A DNA stretch of 64,000 nt from JADGHX01 sp963837755 (lineage in GTDB: Bacteria > Pseudomonadota > Gammaproteobacteria > Steroidobacterales > Steroidobacteraceae): NCBI GenBank assembly GCA_963837755.1, contig CAWIOP010000003.1, positions 868,001 to 932,000 on the forward strand, read 5' to 3'. Both the position numbers and the translations under genes were made by a program. This document shows, piece by piece, positions 45,421 through 53,819 of this stretch; position 1 is the stretch's first letter; each line of letters starts with the position of its first letter. The notes under the pieces were generated by a model that saw only the letters and a program-made list of their open reading frames with translations, was not told the DNA's origin and searched no databases.

Positions 45421-46580
45421 CTCCCCGCCAGCGCCGGAGCGAGCTCCAGCGCCCTGAGTCGGCGAAGCGGCAGAACGGCGCTCGCGGCGCCGATGAGCAG
45501 CGCGACTCCGAGAGCCAGCGCCACGATCCAGATCGATACGGAGGAGGGCGGAAGATTGAGCCCACTCCCATCCCCGAGCCGGGAAGTGAAAGTACTCAGT
45601 GCTCCCGCGAGCACGGTGCCCAGCACCGCGCCGGCAATGCACGGCAGCGCCGCCTCGAGATAGATCAGTGCCGCGATCTGGCGATCGCCAAAGCCGATCG
45701 TCTTGAGGACCGCGAGCTCCGGAATGCGCTCGCGGACGGACTCCGCGATGCTGCTGGCACAAAGAAAGAGAATCATGAACAGCCCGGCAGCCGCGATGCC
45801 AAAGCTCATCTGCCGCATGCTGATGACCGAGTCGACGATGCTTCGCGCGTCTACCTGAAGCGGCACGCAGTACGTCGGCGTTTCTGAGTTGGCGTAGCTC
45901 GTGTCGATCTTCTGGCAGAGGACTTCCGCCTTGTCGGGATCGTCGACGGCAACAATGAACCTGACGGTGCCGCGCTGGCTCTGCGTCCGCACGGCGTCGA
46001 AGTACTCATAGTTGCCGTAGATGTTCGGTGTCCAGTCGACCTGCATCTGCGGGTCGTCAACGATGCCCAGCACTTCGAACAGCCATGCGTTGGCGCCATC
46101 CTCCCTGCCGCTGACGGGGGTCTGGACCGGGAAGGTGTCGCCGGCTTTCACGTTCCATTCCGCGGCTTGCGTGCGCGTGAAGAACAGTCCCGTTGGCTTT
46201 GCCGCCATTTGCTTCCAGTGTTCAGGCGTGAGGGGCAACTCCGGTATTGCGGCGATGCCGGCCTGGTCGAGCATCGTGATGCCGACTCGCATGGAGGGCT
46301 CCTGATGAAAGCCGAAGACCCACTGCAGTACAGCGGCGCCCCGGACGCCCGGCATGCGCGTGATCTCGTCGCGACGGGCGATGTTCAATCCCGTGCAGCA
46401 GAAGCGAGCGGTGACGAGCAACCGGTCCATCCGGTTCACGTTGACGGCCTGGTCGTAGGCTGCCTTCAGCGCGACCATCGAGCTGAACAGCGTGAACGCG
46501 ATGGTGAGCACGAGGAACGTGAGCAGCGATTCGGTCGTATGGCGGCGGAATGCCGCCCAGACGAGCGGAAGGTACTTCAT
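45417..46580 (-). CDS. ABC transporter permease (FtsX/MacB type), first of a pair
   Basis: A 387-residue permease of the same topology as its partner: N-terminal helix (LLTFLVLTIAFTLFSSMVAL), periplasmic domain and FtsX bundle (AAAGLFMILFLCASSIAESVRERIPELAVLKTIGFGDRQI). ATG 46580 is chosen since similarity to the family starts at once with YLPLVWAAFRRH. It is first in its operon; a 29-bp inverted repeat lies just upstream. Confidence 0.88.
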   Translation of the reverse strand: MKYLPLVWAAFRRHTTESLLTFLVLTIAFTLFSSMVALKAAYDQAVNVNRMDRLLVTARFCCTGLNIARRDEITRMPGVRGAAVLQWVFGFHQEPSMRVGITMLDQAGIAAIPELPLTPEHWKQMAAKPTGLFFTRTQAAEWNVKAGDTFPVQTPVSGREDGANAWLFEVLGIVDDPQMQVDWTPNIYGNYEYFDAVRTQSQRGTVRFIVAVDDPDKAEVLCQKIDTSYANSETPTYCVPLQVDARSIVDSVISMRQMSFGIAAAGLFMILFLCASSIAESVRERIPELAVLKTIGFGDRQIAALIYLEAALPCIAGAVLGTVLAGALSTFTSRLGDGSGLNLPPSSVSIWIVALALGVALLIGAASAVLPLRRLRALELAPALAGR

Positions 46581-46616
46581 CCGCTGAATATCGCAGCCAC
46601 GGGCGAAGGGCGCCAA

Positions 46617-46645
46617 TGACAATCGTCACGTCATGGCAATTGTCA
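46617..46645. promoter_or_regulatory. Inverted repeat upstream of the permease operon
   Basis: TGACAAT, 15 bases, ATTGTCA, perfectly symmetric, 37-65 bases before the first permease start. Likely a repressor or activator site for the operon. Confidence 0.5.
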
Positions 46646-46884
46646 CTCAACCGCCTCGATGAGACGGGGCGCAAAGGGGTGGTTCACGGCTGCGATGCAG
46701 GGCCCGTTTCCGCTGGGGATCTATCAGGGCACCGAGTTCATCATCATCAAGCCGACCGCGGCAGAATTGCAGTTCGCCATGGCCAGGTCGAGACTATGGG
46801 GTTTGGGCGACGCATCCTTCACGCGCAGAGCGTCCACCGATTTCGCGCCGAGGCGAAACGCGGTGGGCACCCGCACGCTGCTGG
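46646..46884. other. Remnant sequence with PTAAELQFAM peptide
   Basis: On the plus strand the piece 46752-46788 encodes PTAAELQFAMARS; nearly the same DNA recurs at 48142-48178 (PTAAELQFAMGRT). The frames around both are short, so these are probably relics of one lost gene family. Confidence 0.4.
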
Positions 46885-47304
46885 CTACCTTGTTTTGGTC
46901 TTTGCTTGCGCCACCGTGATAGCGGTGTTGACCTGCGACATCGCGCCGTCCTGCGCTTTTCGAACACAGTTTCCGTCCGGCTCCGTCATCGGGTAGAGCT
47001 TGTCCAGATCTTTGCAGAGCGAGTCCGCGGCTTTGTACACGCGCGCTTTCAGGGCGCTGGCACCCACGGGCGTCGCGAGGTCCAGGTCCGAGAAAGTCAC
47101 GTGGTACGTGATTTCGTACTGCTCAATGGGGACCCCGCTGACCGTGTGTCCGACGACCTTGGCGGTCGGACGTTCCGCCCGAATTGTGACTTGCGTTTCT
47201 GCTGGGGGCTCTGCTGAGAACGCTGCGTTCGACGCGAGCAGGCTGGCCGCCAGTATCAGAGCGACCTCGCAGGCTCGATTTTCTTTGATCGTGATCGTTG
47301 TCAT
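46885..47304 (-). CDS. UrcA family protein
   Basis: A 139-residue exported protein with a signal peptide (ILAASLLASNAAFSAE). The mature part contains the UrcA pattern VTFSDLDLATPVGASALKARVYKAADSLCKDLD with two Cys (SLCKDL and GNCVRKA), likely a disulfide. UrcA proteins are small periplasmic proteins of unknown role, common in Sphingomonadales, Caulobacterales and Steroidobacteraceae. A run of AGTAGCTCC precedes the ATG. Monocistronic. Confidence 0.85.
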   Translation of the reverse strand: MTTITIKENRACEVALILAASLLASNAAFSAEPPAETQVTIRAERPTAKVVGHTVSGVPIEQYEITYHVTFSDLDLATPVGASALKARVYKAADSLCKDLDKLYPMTEPDGNCVRKAQDGAMSQVNTAITVAQAKTKTR

Positions 47305-47517
47305 GGAGCTACTCCTGAGTGAGGACGATGCGACACTTGCCGTGCGAACTCTGGAACAAGCCCACGACGTCCTGCATGGGGAAAACTGCTGAGGTCCTAG
47401 GTTTTTCACCTTACTGTGGGGCGCCCCCCACGCGAAGCCGGGCGCTACTTGTAGAGGAGGTAGCGGCTTCTGATCGTGCGGAACGCATCGAGCAACGTGT
47501 CCGTGGCGAATTCCTGA
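47305..47517. other. Non-coding gap before a transposase remnant
   Basis: Contains a GC hairpin GTGGGG-n4-CCCCAC near 47418; nothing else seen. Confidence 0.35.
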
Positions 47518-48100
47518 TTACGCAGCAATTGGCGTGCGGAAGAGTCCGCAACAGTCCGATCGCCATTCGAAGTGATCAGGATTCGCCAGTTGACCTGCAG
47601 TTTTCCCGCATCGCTCGAACGGCGTCCGACCAATGAGTCCTGCGTGAACACGCCGCTGGCTGTAATAGGCGGCGAATCGATCCAGCTTGCGATGCAGGTC
47701 GAGGCCGTTCCAGAAGAATGCCTGGTCGAGATACTCGTGCCGAAGGGTTCCGATCAGTCGCTCGATGAACGGATGAGAGCGAGGCACGAAGGGGACGGAC
47801 TTGAGTTCTTCGATGTCGAGAATGCGCAGATTCGCTCGCCAGCGATGAAACCGGAACAGCGGGTCATGATCGGAACTGAGGCGCTTGGGAAGTGGCTGAC
47901 CGCACCGGGCCTGGTTGAACATGCGACAGACGCTGGTGCCGTCGATTATGCGCGGGTTCGACACCGAATCCGACGATACGACGCGAAAAGACATCCATCA
48001 CGACCATCACCCAGAAGCTCTTGAGGAGGATCGACTCGCACCGAAGTCGTGACGATCAGATGAGCCATCAGGGCGTACCAATCCCGCATGCTGTGAACAA
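47518..48100 (-). mobile_element. DDE transposase (IS481/IS3-like integrase core) remnant
   Basis: The minus strand keeps the end of an rve-type transposase: CRMFNQAR, LSSDHDPLFRFHRW with one catalytic Asp, FVPRSHPFIERLIGTLRHEYLDQ with the catalytic Glu, and the tail YYSQRRVHAGLIGRTPFER. The first catalytic Asp region (SFWVMVVMDVFSRRIVG) is in another frame at 47990-48045. The N-terminal HTH part is absent. Not active. Confidence 0.75.
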
Positions 48101-48534
48101 TGGCCGGGGGTTGGCGGCGTTCGCAAGTCTGTGACTCAGTCGCCGACTGCGGCAGAACTGCAATTCGCCATGGGCAGGACGCAAAGTGTTCAGGATGGCC
48201 ATCGCGACGCTATTGCTCACATGCGCTGCGGTGACTGGAATTGCCGAAACGTCGGCATGAACAATCGGCGTCGTGATGAGCGATGAGCGTTTATGAGCGT
48301 GCGGGCGCCATCAGAACGGGACCGTTTGAACTGGAGCATCGCTCGGAGGCTTTGCACATCGTCGCCGGCCAGGTCGACACGGTTCTGCTCAGCACCACCT
48401 TCGTTGCCGCGAGCACGAGCTGCTCGAAGCTCGACAGGGCTGGAACGAGGGTGACCGGGAACGGGGGCAATGCATACTTCGATGCGTGGAACCAGGAAAT
48501 CAAGCGCCAGCTCTAAAGGGCTCGGTCGCTTGTC
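48101..48534. other. Debris between remnants, no intact gene
   Basis: Contains the second PTAAELQFAM copy, a short signal-like frame (MAIATLLLTCAAVTGIAETSA split by a stop, 48199 on) and a 77-codon plus frame 48283-48516 (starts MSVYERAGAIRTG) that I cannot identify. All look like parts of decayed exported proteins. Confidence 0.35.
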
Positions 48535-48741
48535 CAAGGAAAAACGACAGTTAACAAACCGTGTGTATCAGCAGTAGCCCTCATCAGCATCGCCTTCTCG
48601 ACGGTTCTTGCGGCACAAACGCAAGTTGAATCCGATCCGCGCGCTCCATCGGCAGCGCCGGTCGATGAGCCGGAAACCGTGCTGATTACCGGCGAGCAAC
48701 CTGGCCCGGGCTCATGGAAGGTATCCAAAGACGCGTATTGA
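48535..48741 (+). pseudogene. TraB/GumN-type protein, N-terminal piece
   Basis: Encodes a signal peptide (VALISIAFSTVLAAQTQ) and the start ETVLITGEQPGPGSWKVSKD that is typical of exported TraB/GumN proteins, then stops. No start codon is visible in frame; the remaining 250-300 residues are missing. Relic. Confidence 0.55.
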
Positions 48742-48759
48742 GCTGTATCGTTCTGGATG

Positions 48760-49024
48760 CTCTCGATCGTTCACGCGCTACGGCACCGTCGCGGGCACGG
48801 TCGTCAATGTGAGTCGCGATGCTGTAGCCGATGAAAAGCTCGGGCTCGTTTACGTAGCACGCGTGCGAGTGGCGCAGGCCTCATTGCGGGTGGATGGCGT
48901 GGATATGCCACTGTCGCCCGGCATGGTGGTGAGCGCGGAAGTGGCGACCGGCCGCCGTCGGTTGCTCGAGTATTTCCTGAGTCCCATGATCCAGTCGGTC
49001 TCCGAGAGCGCGCACGAGCGCTGA
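48760..49024 (+). pseudogene. HlyD-type type I secretion adaptor, C-terminal piece
   Basis: Reads FTRYGTVAGTVVNVSRDAV, VRVAQASLRVDGVDMPLSPGM and VSAEVATGRRRLLEYFLSP, the last 85 residues of an HlyD-family membrane fusion protein. The first 350 residues are absent. It directly follows the TraB relic, so a deletion joined them. Gene downstream starts 12 bases later. Confidence 0.75.
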
Positions 49025-49035
49025 GGGCGTATCCA

Positions 49036-49371
49036 GTGTCGCGATTGATGAAGATCGGTCGGGATTATTTCAGCCTGCGCGTATTGCTCGCGGCCGGCGT
49101 GCTCGCCGCGCTGCTGTCGACGTGCGGATATGTCCCGTGGCCCAGCGAAGTGAAGGCGAAGCGCGTCGCCGTCGAGAAACTTCGCTCGACCCTGGAAGCC
49201 TTGCCGAAGCCGGCCGATTTCAGGAGCGCAAAGTTTCCCGGCACGGACAGTGACGATGTGCGTTATCACGGCATCTACCGCGCGAAGAACGCGGAGTTCA
49301 GCTCCTCATCCGCTCGGTCTCGGCACAAGAGGAAATCGATCGTCTTTCCATGCTTGTCGACGGCGCGGTAA
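49036..49371 (+). pseudogene. Unknown membrane protein start, cut by an IS6 remnant
   Basis: GTG start, then a membrane helix (SLRVLLAAGVLAALLSTCGYV) and a soluble segment (VAVEKLRSTLEALPKPADFRSAKFPG). After about residue 88 the frame runs into IS6 sequence read backwards. Family not recognised. Its place right after HlyD suggests it once belonged to a secretion-linked operon. Confidence 0.45.
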
Positions 49372-49690
49372 AGGTAGTGCCAGCGCCGTCGGACGGAAAA
49401 ATACGCCTCATCCACTCGCCAGGACGTTTCGACGGGTCGTACAAACCGGCTCCAGCGCTTCTCGTATTCAGGCGCATATCGGAGGACCCATCGAAGGATC
49501 GTCGTGTGCGCACCCTGAATTCCGCGCTAGTCATGATCTCAACGAGGTGTCGGTAGGAGTGTCTGTAGCTGATGTACCGGCGGACGCAGAGTTCGATGAC
49601 CTCGGTGTCGAAGACGCGCCGGCGATAGGTAGCGTCCCGGGCGATGTGTGGCGGGGAACTTGTTTGCCCGTCCTGTCGTCTGATGGGCAA
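49290..49690 (-). mobile_element. IS6-family transposase remnant
   Basis: Minus strand encodes FDTEVIELCVRRYISYRHSYR (IS6 N-terminal part) and, after a frameshift, the DEAY-type segment and YLYRAVDKHGKTIDFLL with catalytic Asp residues, then breaks off. IS6 transposases are about 230 residues; roughly 130 codons remain in at least two frames. Inactive. Confidence 0.7.
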
Positions 49691-49845
49691 CCCCGCGCAA
49701 CGACATATATAAGAGTGGGTAGAATCCCACCCGCGGACGGTACGATGCGCATCAGTGCGCGTCCCCGGCATCAGCCCTTGCGGCGATGCCGGCTAACACA
49801 TCCAGAAAGAGAATTGAAAATAAACTCTAAGTTATTGTTTTTATT

Positions 49846-49985
49846 GGTGCCCGGGAGAGGACTCGAACCTCGCTCGTAAGTCGTTGTACACACTGCATTC
49901 CTTCGCAACCGACACTCTCAGTTACCCACAAAGTTACCCACCGCGATTTTGCTAATTCGGCGGTGGCCAATCCACTCGAATTACG
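49846..49985. mobile_element. Island junction 3 with canonical tRNA 3' end
   Basis: TGGTGCCCGGGAGAGGACTC is the reverse complement of a regular tRNA T-arm end, acceptor strand and CCA (TTCGAGT loop, CCTCT, CCCGGGC, A, CCA). To its left the AT-rich tract resembles natural tRNA 3' flank. To its right is the shared island end (CGTAAGTCGTTG, GCATTCCTTCG) with GTTACCC at 49921 and 49933, then AGTTACCCACCGCGATTTTG as in junction 4. Confidence 0.78.
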
Positions 49986-50143
49986 CGCCAGCGTTTCGCA
50001 AAGCGACCGTGGCCCATCACCCGATCTGCGGAGCTCCGCGTCGTAAGAGACCGTTGTCAGCTCATTTCGACCGAGCGGGTCGAAATCGCTTCGCCTGTCT
50101 TTGCTGCGAGCAGTGCCTTGATGTCAGTGGCGTATCCGGGTGA

Positions 50144-50995
50144 CTACTTGGCCAGGATCGGACGGGACGGCGACGCCATAAGCGAATCGATCTTCAGATC
50201 TTTTCGAATCCCAGCATCCACGAGGCCAGCCGGCGCAAAGCGGCGAAGCAAGCGCAGGCGGTTCGCGAGCGGACTGGATGTGTATCGGAGTTTGGGGCGG
50301 GCGGCGCGGGCTGCTCCCAGCACGACGTCGGCGACAAGGCCCGGATCCTCTGCAGTTGCGATCACTTCCTTCAGATTCCTGGCCATGAGCGTACGAGCCT
50401 CGTTGTACTCATCGAGCTTCGAGTCGGCTTCGAGCAAGTTGGCTTCGAACTGTGTCTTCGTGTACGCAGGCTCGATGACCGACACCCGGATGCCCCTCGT
50501 CCGCAGCTCGTGGTCGAGCGATTCCGAATAACCTTCTATCGCGTGCTTGGATGCGGCATAGAGCGCCATGTATGGCGCAGGCAGGAAACCCAGCACCGAG
50601 CCGATGTTGATGATGCGACCGCTTTTTCGGTGTCGCATGTGGGGCACCACGGCCCGCGTCATCCGGACCGTGCCGAAGAAGTTCGTGTCGAAGATCGAGC
50701 GGGCCTGCTCGATCGAGCTCTCTTCCGCTCCGGCAGGAGCGATACTGAAGCCCGCGTTGTTCACGAGCACATCGATGCGGCCTTCGAGCCCGATCACCTT
50801 ACTGATGACGGCTTCGACGGAGTCATCGCTCGTCACATCGAGGGGCAGCATCTGGAAAGCGCGCTGGCCCACCTGCGCTCCGCGCCTGCTGGTGCCGTAG
50901 ACCTTGTAGCCAGCCTTCGCGAGCCGCTCCGCGGTGGCTTCGCCGATGCCTGATGAGGCACCCGTGACGAGCGCAATGGATGCTTTGGTATTCAT
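50144..50995 (-). CDS. SDR-family oxidoreductase
   Basis: A 283-residue classical short-chain dehydrogenase: cofactor motif TGASSGIG (13-20), VNNAGF, catalytic Ser in INIGSV and Tyr-x3-Lys in YAASK. The C-terminal part varies, as usual. An Arg after the first strand (GTSRRG) suggests NADP(H). Upstream, a 14-bp palindrome is found in its promoter region, and divergently a MarR gene. Substrate unknown; in the context of the ester-degradation genes it may handle aromatic alcohols, aldehydes or ketones (inference). Confidence 0.92.
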   Translation of the reverse strand: MNTKASIALVTGASSGIGEATAERLAKAGYKVYGTSRRGAQVGQRAFQMLPLDVTSDDSVEAVISKVIGLEGRIDVLVNNAGFSIAPAGAEESSIEQARSIFDTNFFGTVRMTRAVVPHMRHRKSGRIINIGSVLGFLPAPYMALYAASKHAIEGYSESLDHELRTRGIRVSVIEPAYTKTQFEANLLEADSKLDEYNEARTLMARNLKEVIATAEDPGLVADVVLGAARAARPKLRYTSSPLANRLRLLRRFAPAGLVDAGIRKDLKIDSLMASPSRPILAK

Positions 50996-51123
50996 GGGAT
51001 GCCTTTCGGTCGGTGGTGATCACGAAACTAGTTGCCGCGTCGGTCGGTGCCACGCCCGGCGTGGGCACGGCGAACTGCTCCGCACGGTGCGCACCGCGGC
51101 AAAGCGTACATGCGTACACATTC

Positions 51124-51137
51124 CATGCATATGCATG
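51124..51137. promoter_or_regulatory. Palindrome CATGCAT-ATGCATG in the SDR promoter region
   Basis: A perfect 14-bp palindrome about 130 bases upstream of the SDR start. Related ATGCATAT elements lie at the AraC promoter (52210-52227), and ATGTA-CA-TACAT at the MarR promoter. Confidence 0.5.
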
Positions 51138-51221
51138 TTACGTCATCTGACGATCCCACAAATTACTAAGAAGAGGTAGGGGAAGACCTGGCGCGCCCGA
51201 TGCAACGAGCCCGTCGTATCC

Positions 51222-51250
51222 TTGACTTAATGAATGTACATACATATTGT
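51222..51250 (+). promoter_or_regulatory. Promoter with embedded operator for the MarR gene
   Basis: TTGACT, 17 bases, TATTGT. Between them lies ATGTA-CA-TACAT (51234-51245), a perfect 5-2-5 palindrome ideally placed to block polymerase. Transcription would start near 51257, the ATG itself, so the message may be leaderless. Confidence 0.6.
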
Positions 51251-51256
51251 GCAGAT

Positions 51257-51679
51257 ATGACGGTACGTCTTCAGTGTTACTGCGCGTCCCTGCGTCGGGC
51301 GACCCGGGTCATCTCGCAGAAGTACGACGCGGCCTTGGCCGCCGCCGACCTTACGGTCACGCACTTCACGCTCTTAATGGCGCTTCGCGACTATCCGGGG
51401 GCCCGGGCAAATGATCTCGTCGGCCCTCTGGCCATGGATCAGACCACGCTCTCGCGCACATTGGCGTTGATGGACCGTGACGGTCTCATCACTTGGGAGG
51501 AGGGTGAGGACCGCCGCGCAGCTCATTGGAAGCTCACGAGCGCGGGCCGTGCACGGCTCAAGCGCGCCGAGCCACATTGGAAAGCCGCGCAGGAGAGCGT
51601 CAAACAGTTGCTAGGGGAGCAGGATGTGCGGCGACTGACCGATTCTGCGTTTCGACTCGCCGAGAAACTGGCGACGTAA
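51257..51679 (+). CDS. MarR-family transcriptional regulator
   Basis: A 140-residue winged-helix repressor: SLRRATRVISQKYDAAL, LTVTHFTLLMAL, the recognition part LAMDQTTLSRTLALMDRDGLI and the wing EEGEDRRAAHWKLTSAGRA. Start at 51257 is chosen because the family usually begins shortly before CASLRRATR; it also coincides with the predicted transcription start. Cys residues in LQCYCASL could sense oxidants, which is inference. It is divergent from the SDR gene and converges with the AraC gene, overlapping it by 80 bases. Confidence 0.88.
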   Translation: MTVRLQCYCASLRRATRVISQKYDAALAAADLTVTHFTLLMALRDYPGARANDLVGPLAMDQTTLSRTLALMDRDGLITWEEGEDRRAAHWKLTSAGRARLKRAEPHWKAAQESVKQLLGEQDVRRLTDSAFRLAEKLAT

Positions 51680-52202
51680 GGTTCCTGCAGACGCGGCGCG
51701 CTCGCTCACGAAAGACCGCGGGCGTGCATCCAAACGCCCGACGGAATGCGGTGGTGAAGTGACTGTGGCTCGCGAAATCGAGATCCAGGGCGAGCGCTGA
51801 TAAATCCGCCTGATATCCAGGCAAGACCCTGATCGCGCGTTCCAATCTCTTTCGCAGGGCGTACTGATAGAAGGGCACGCCCTCTACCTGTCGAAACACG
51901 TCGGTCACGTACACGGGCGACACGCCGAGCGCCTGGCCGACATCCGCCAGCCGAATTCGCTGCGTCGGGTGATTTGAGATGTACCGTGTGGCGTTGGCCA
52001 CCAGCTGCTGCTGAGCGACTGTGCCACCCTGAGGCCCCCGCTCATTCTCTCCCGCCATGATTCGCGCTACCCAGGCCGGGCAGGGCGCGTGATCCGCGAT
52101 GCTCGACGGCGGGTCACCAAACCGTAAGTCCGCTTCTGTCACAACATCTCCAGAGATACCCGTTTGTGAACTAGCGCTCGTGAAAGCAGTCGGAGCGTAC
52201 AT
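51600..52202 (-). CDS. AraC-family regulator, short form
   Basis: A 200-residue regulator with a short N-terminal part and the AraC HTH pair (RIRLADVGQALGVSPVYVTDVFRQVEG, then QADLSALALDLDFASHSHFTTAFRRAFGCTPAVFRERA). The N-terminal ligand-binding domain of usual AraC proteins is reduced to about 80 residues. Two palindromes lie immediately before the ATG at 52202. Its 3' end overlaps the MarR gene. Confidence 0.85.
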   Translation of the reverse strand: MYAPTAFTSASSQTGISGDVVTEADLRFGDPPSSIADHAPCPAWVARIMAGENERGPQGGTVAQQQLVANATRYISNHPTQRIRLADVGQALGVSPVYVTDVFRQVEGVPFYQYALRKRLERAIRVLPGYQADLSALALDLDFASHSHFTTAFRRAFGCTPAVFRERARRVCRNLTSPVSRRVETQNRSVAAHPAPLATV

Positions 52203-52209
52203 GCATACG

Positions 52210-52227
52210 ATACATGTATATGCATAT
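52210..52227. promoter_or_regulatory. Two overlapping palindromes at the AraC start
   Basis: ATACATGTAT (52210-52219) and ATATGCATAT (52218-52227), both perfect, eight bases upstream of the AraC ATG. Confidence 0.5.
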
Positions 52228-52338
52228 GATGTCAAAGTCTCAGGGATCTGAAGATTTCGAAAGCGGACGCCGGCCCACACGGCCTACTGTGCGATCGGAC
52301 CTGAAGCGAACACCACATCTCCCCAGGAGCGATCGACC

Positions 52339-52689
52339 ATGAACACACTACGCATATCAGTCATAGCAGCCCTGCTGTCCGCATCGTCCGCATATGCCGG
52401 CGCCGCACCTCACTGGAGCGCCGCAATCGGCACCGGGCACGCCTCGAGCAGCAATTCAACGGCTACCGAGTCGACTGCGAGCGGCGTCCCGAGCGCGGCC
52501 CACTGGACTGCTTCCATCGGAACAGGCCATGCAACCGAGGCGACCAAGTCGTCCCCCGCAAGGTCGGCCACGCCCGGACCTGTCAATGCCTCGGCTCATT
52601 GGACCTCCAGGATTGGAACAGGGAGCGCATCGGAGTCGAATGCCCGCACACAATCGTCAGCAGCCGTCGCTTCGCGAACACGACCGTGA
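52339..52689 (+). CDS. Exported protein with three HW-x3-IGTG repeats
   Basis: A 116-residue protein with a signal peptide (cleaved after AYA, residue 20). The mature chain is three copies of the unit A-x-HW-x3-IGTG-x-A-[ST]-E/S at about 25-38, 55-68 and 87-100, linked by Ser/Thr/Ala/Pro-rich spacers (TATESTASG, SSPARSATPG). No Cys. I know no domain with this repeat. AGGAGCG precedes the ATG. Its TGA overlaps the GTG of the RND adaptor gene, so it is coupled to the pump operon. Possible periplasmic ligand-binding or cell-wall protein; function unknown. Confidence 0.65.
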   Translation: MNTLRISVIAALLSASSAYAGAAPHWSAAIGTGHASSSNSTATESTASGVPSAAHWTASIGTGHATEATKSSPARSATPGPVNASAHWTSRIGTGSASESNARTQSSAAVASRTRP

Positions 52690-53819
52690 CAGCCCGCTAT
52701 CCCTTCGTTGCCTTCCTCGGTCTGTTGCCATTCGTCCTGGCCGCATGCAGTGACGCAACCTCGTCAACGGATCCGCGGACGCAGAGTCCGCTCGTGCGGG
52801 TAGGCAGTGTCGAGCGCTCCGTCCAGACGGAGCGCTCTTTCACCGGGGTCGTTTCAGCTCGTGTGCAGAGCGACCTCGGGTTTCGCGTTCCCGGGAAGGT
52901 GCTGGAACGCCTGGTTGATACCGGCCAAGCGGTCAAGCGCGGCCAGCCGCTCATGCGCATAGATCCCACGGACCTCAGGCTCGCAATGCGCGCGCGCGAG
53001 GAGGCCGTTATCGCGGCCAGGGCACGCGCGCGCCAGACTGCGGACGACGAAGTTCGATACCGCAACCTCGTCTCCACTCGTGCGGTCTCTGCGTCGGAGT
53101 ATGACCAAGCGAAGGCCGCTGCCGAATCCGCCAGAGCGGAGCTCAATGCGGCGGAAGCGCAGGCTGGCCTGGCCCGCAACGAAAGTGGCTACGCACTATT
53201 GTTCGCCGATGCCGACGGTGTGGTAATCGAGACTCTGGCCGAGCCGGGACAGGTCGTCGCTGCCGGCCAGGCGGTCGTGCGTGTGGCGCATGCAGGGACC
53301 CGGGAAGGAATTATCGAGCTTCCCGAAACGCTGCGTCCGCCGATCGGATCCGCGGGCCGCGCGACCTTGTATGGAAGCGGGCTGACAGCTCCTGCGAAAC
53401 TCCGCCAGTTATCTGACGCCGCGAACCGTCAGACTCGAACGTTCGAGGCTCGGTACGTACTAGAGGGTCGTCTTGCAGATGCCCCGCTGGGCGCAACGAT
53501 CTCTATCCAGATCCCAGCCATCCGGGTTCCGGACGGCTCGTCCGGTCCGCCGGTGCAGATACCGATCGGCGCAATCTTCGATCCGGGCAGCGGCCCTGGC
53601 GTATGGCTGGTCGAAGGGGAGACGCATCGGGTCACCTGGCGCAGCGTGCAGCTCAGCGGTCTCAGCGACGAAGCGGCTTCGGTCGTCGGCAATCTCAAGC
53701 CGGGCGATCAGGTCGTTGCGCTCGGGGCGCATCTGCTGCACGAAGGTGAGCATGTGCGATTGCCGGGAAGCGAGGCTACCGCCGGGAGCGGGGCCGTCAA
53801 CCGCGTGGCGCGGCAATGA
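52686..53819 (+). CDS. RND periplasmic adaptor (membrane fusion lipoprotein)
   Basis: A 377-residue adaptor with a lipobox (LPFVLAAC, C17) and the usual lipoyl (GFRVPGKVLERLVDTGQAVKRGQPL), helical-hairpin (about 100-155), second lipoyl (LFADADGVVIETLAEPGQVVAAGQ) and barrel domains. GTG start overlaps the stop of the repeat-protein gene; its own stop overlaps the ATG of the pump. MdtA/MexH-like. Likely exports aromatic acids or other toxic substrates of this island. Confidence 0.92.
   Translation: MTARYPFVAFLGLLPFVLAACSDATSSTDPRTQSPLVRVGSVERSVQTERSFTGVVSARVQSDLGFRVPGKVLERLVDTGQAVKRGQPLMRIDPTDLRLAMRAREEAVIAARARARQTADDEVRYRNLVSTRAVSASEYDQAKAAAESARAELNAAEAQAGLARNESGYALLFADADGVVIETLAEPGQVVAAGQAVVRVAHAGTREGIIELPETLRPPIGSAGRATLYGSGLTAPAKLRQLSDAANRQTRTFEARYVLEGRLADAPLGATISIQIPAIRVPDGSSGPPVQIPIGAIFDPGSGPGVWLVEGETHRVTWRSVQLSGLSDEAASVVGNLKPGDQVVALGAHLLHEGEHVRLPGSEATAGSGAVNRVARQ

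Noticed and set aside
49846..49873. tRNA gene
   Set aside because: Only the 3' T-arm and acceptor strand are present; the sequence to the right cannot form the D and anticodon arms. The same holds at 27856 and 63675.
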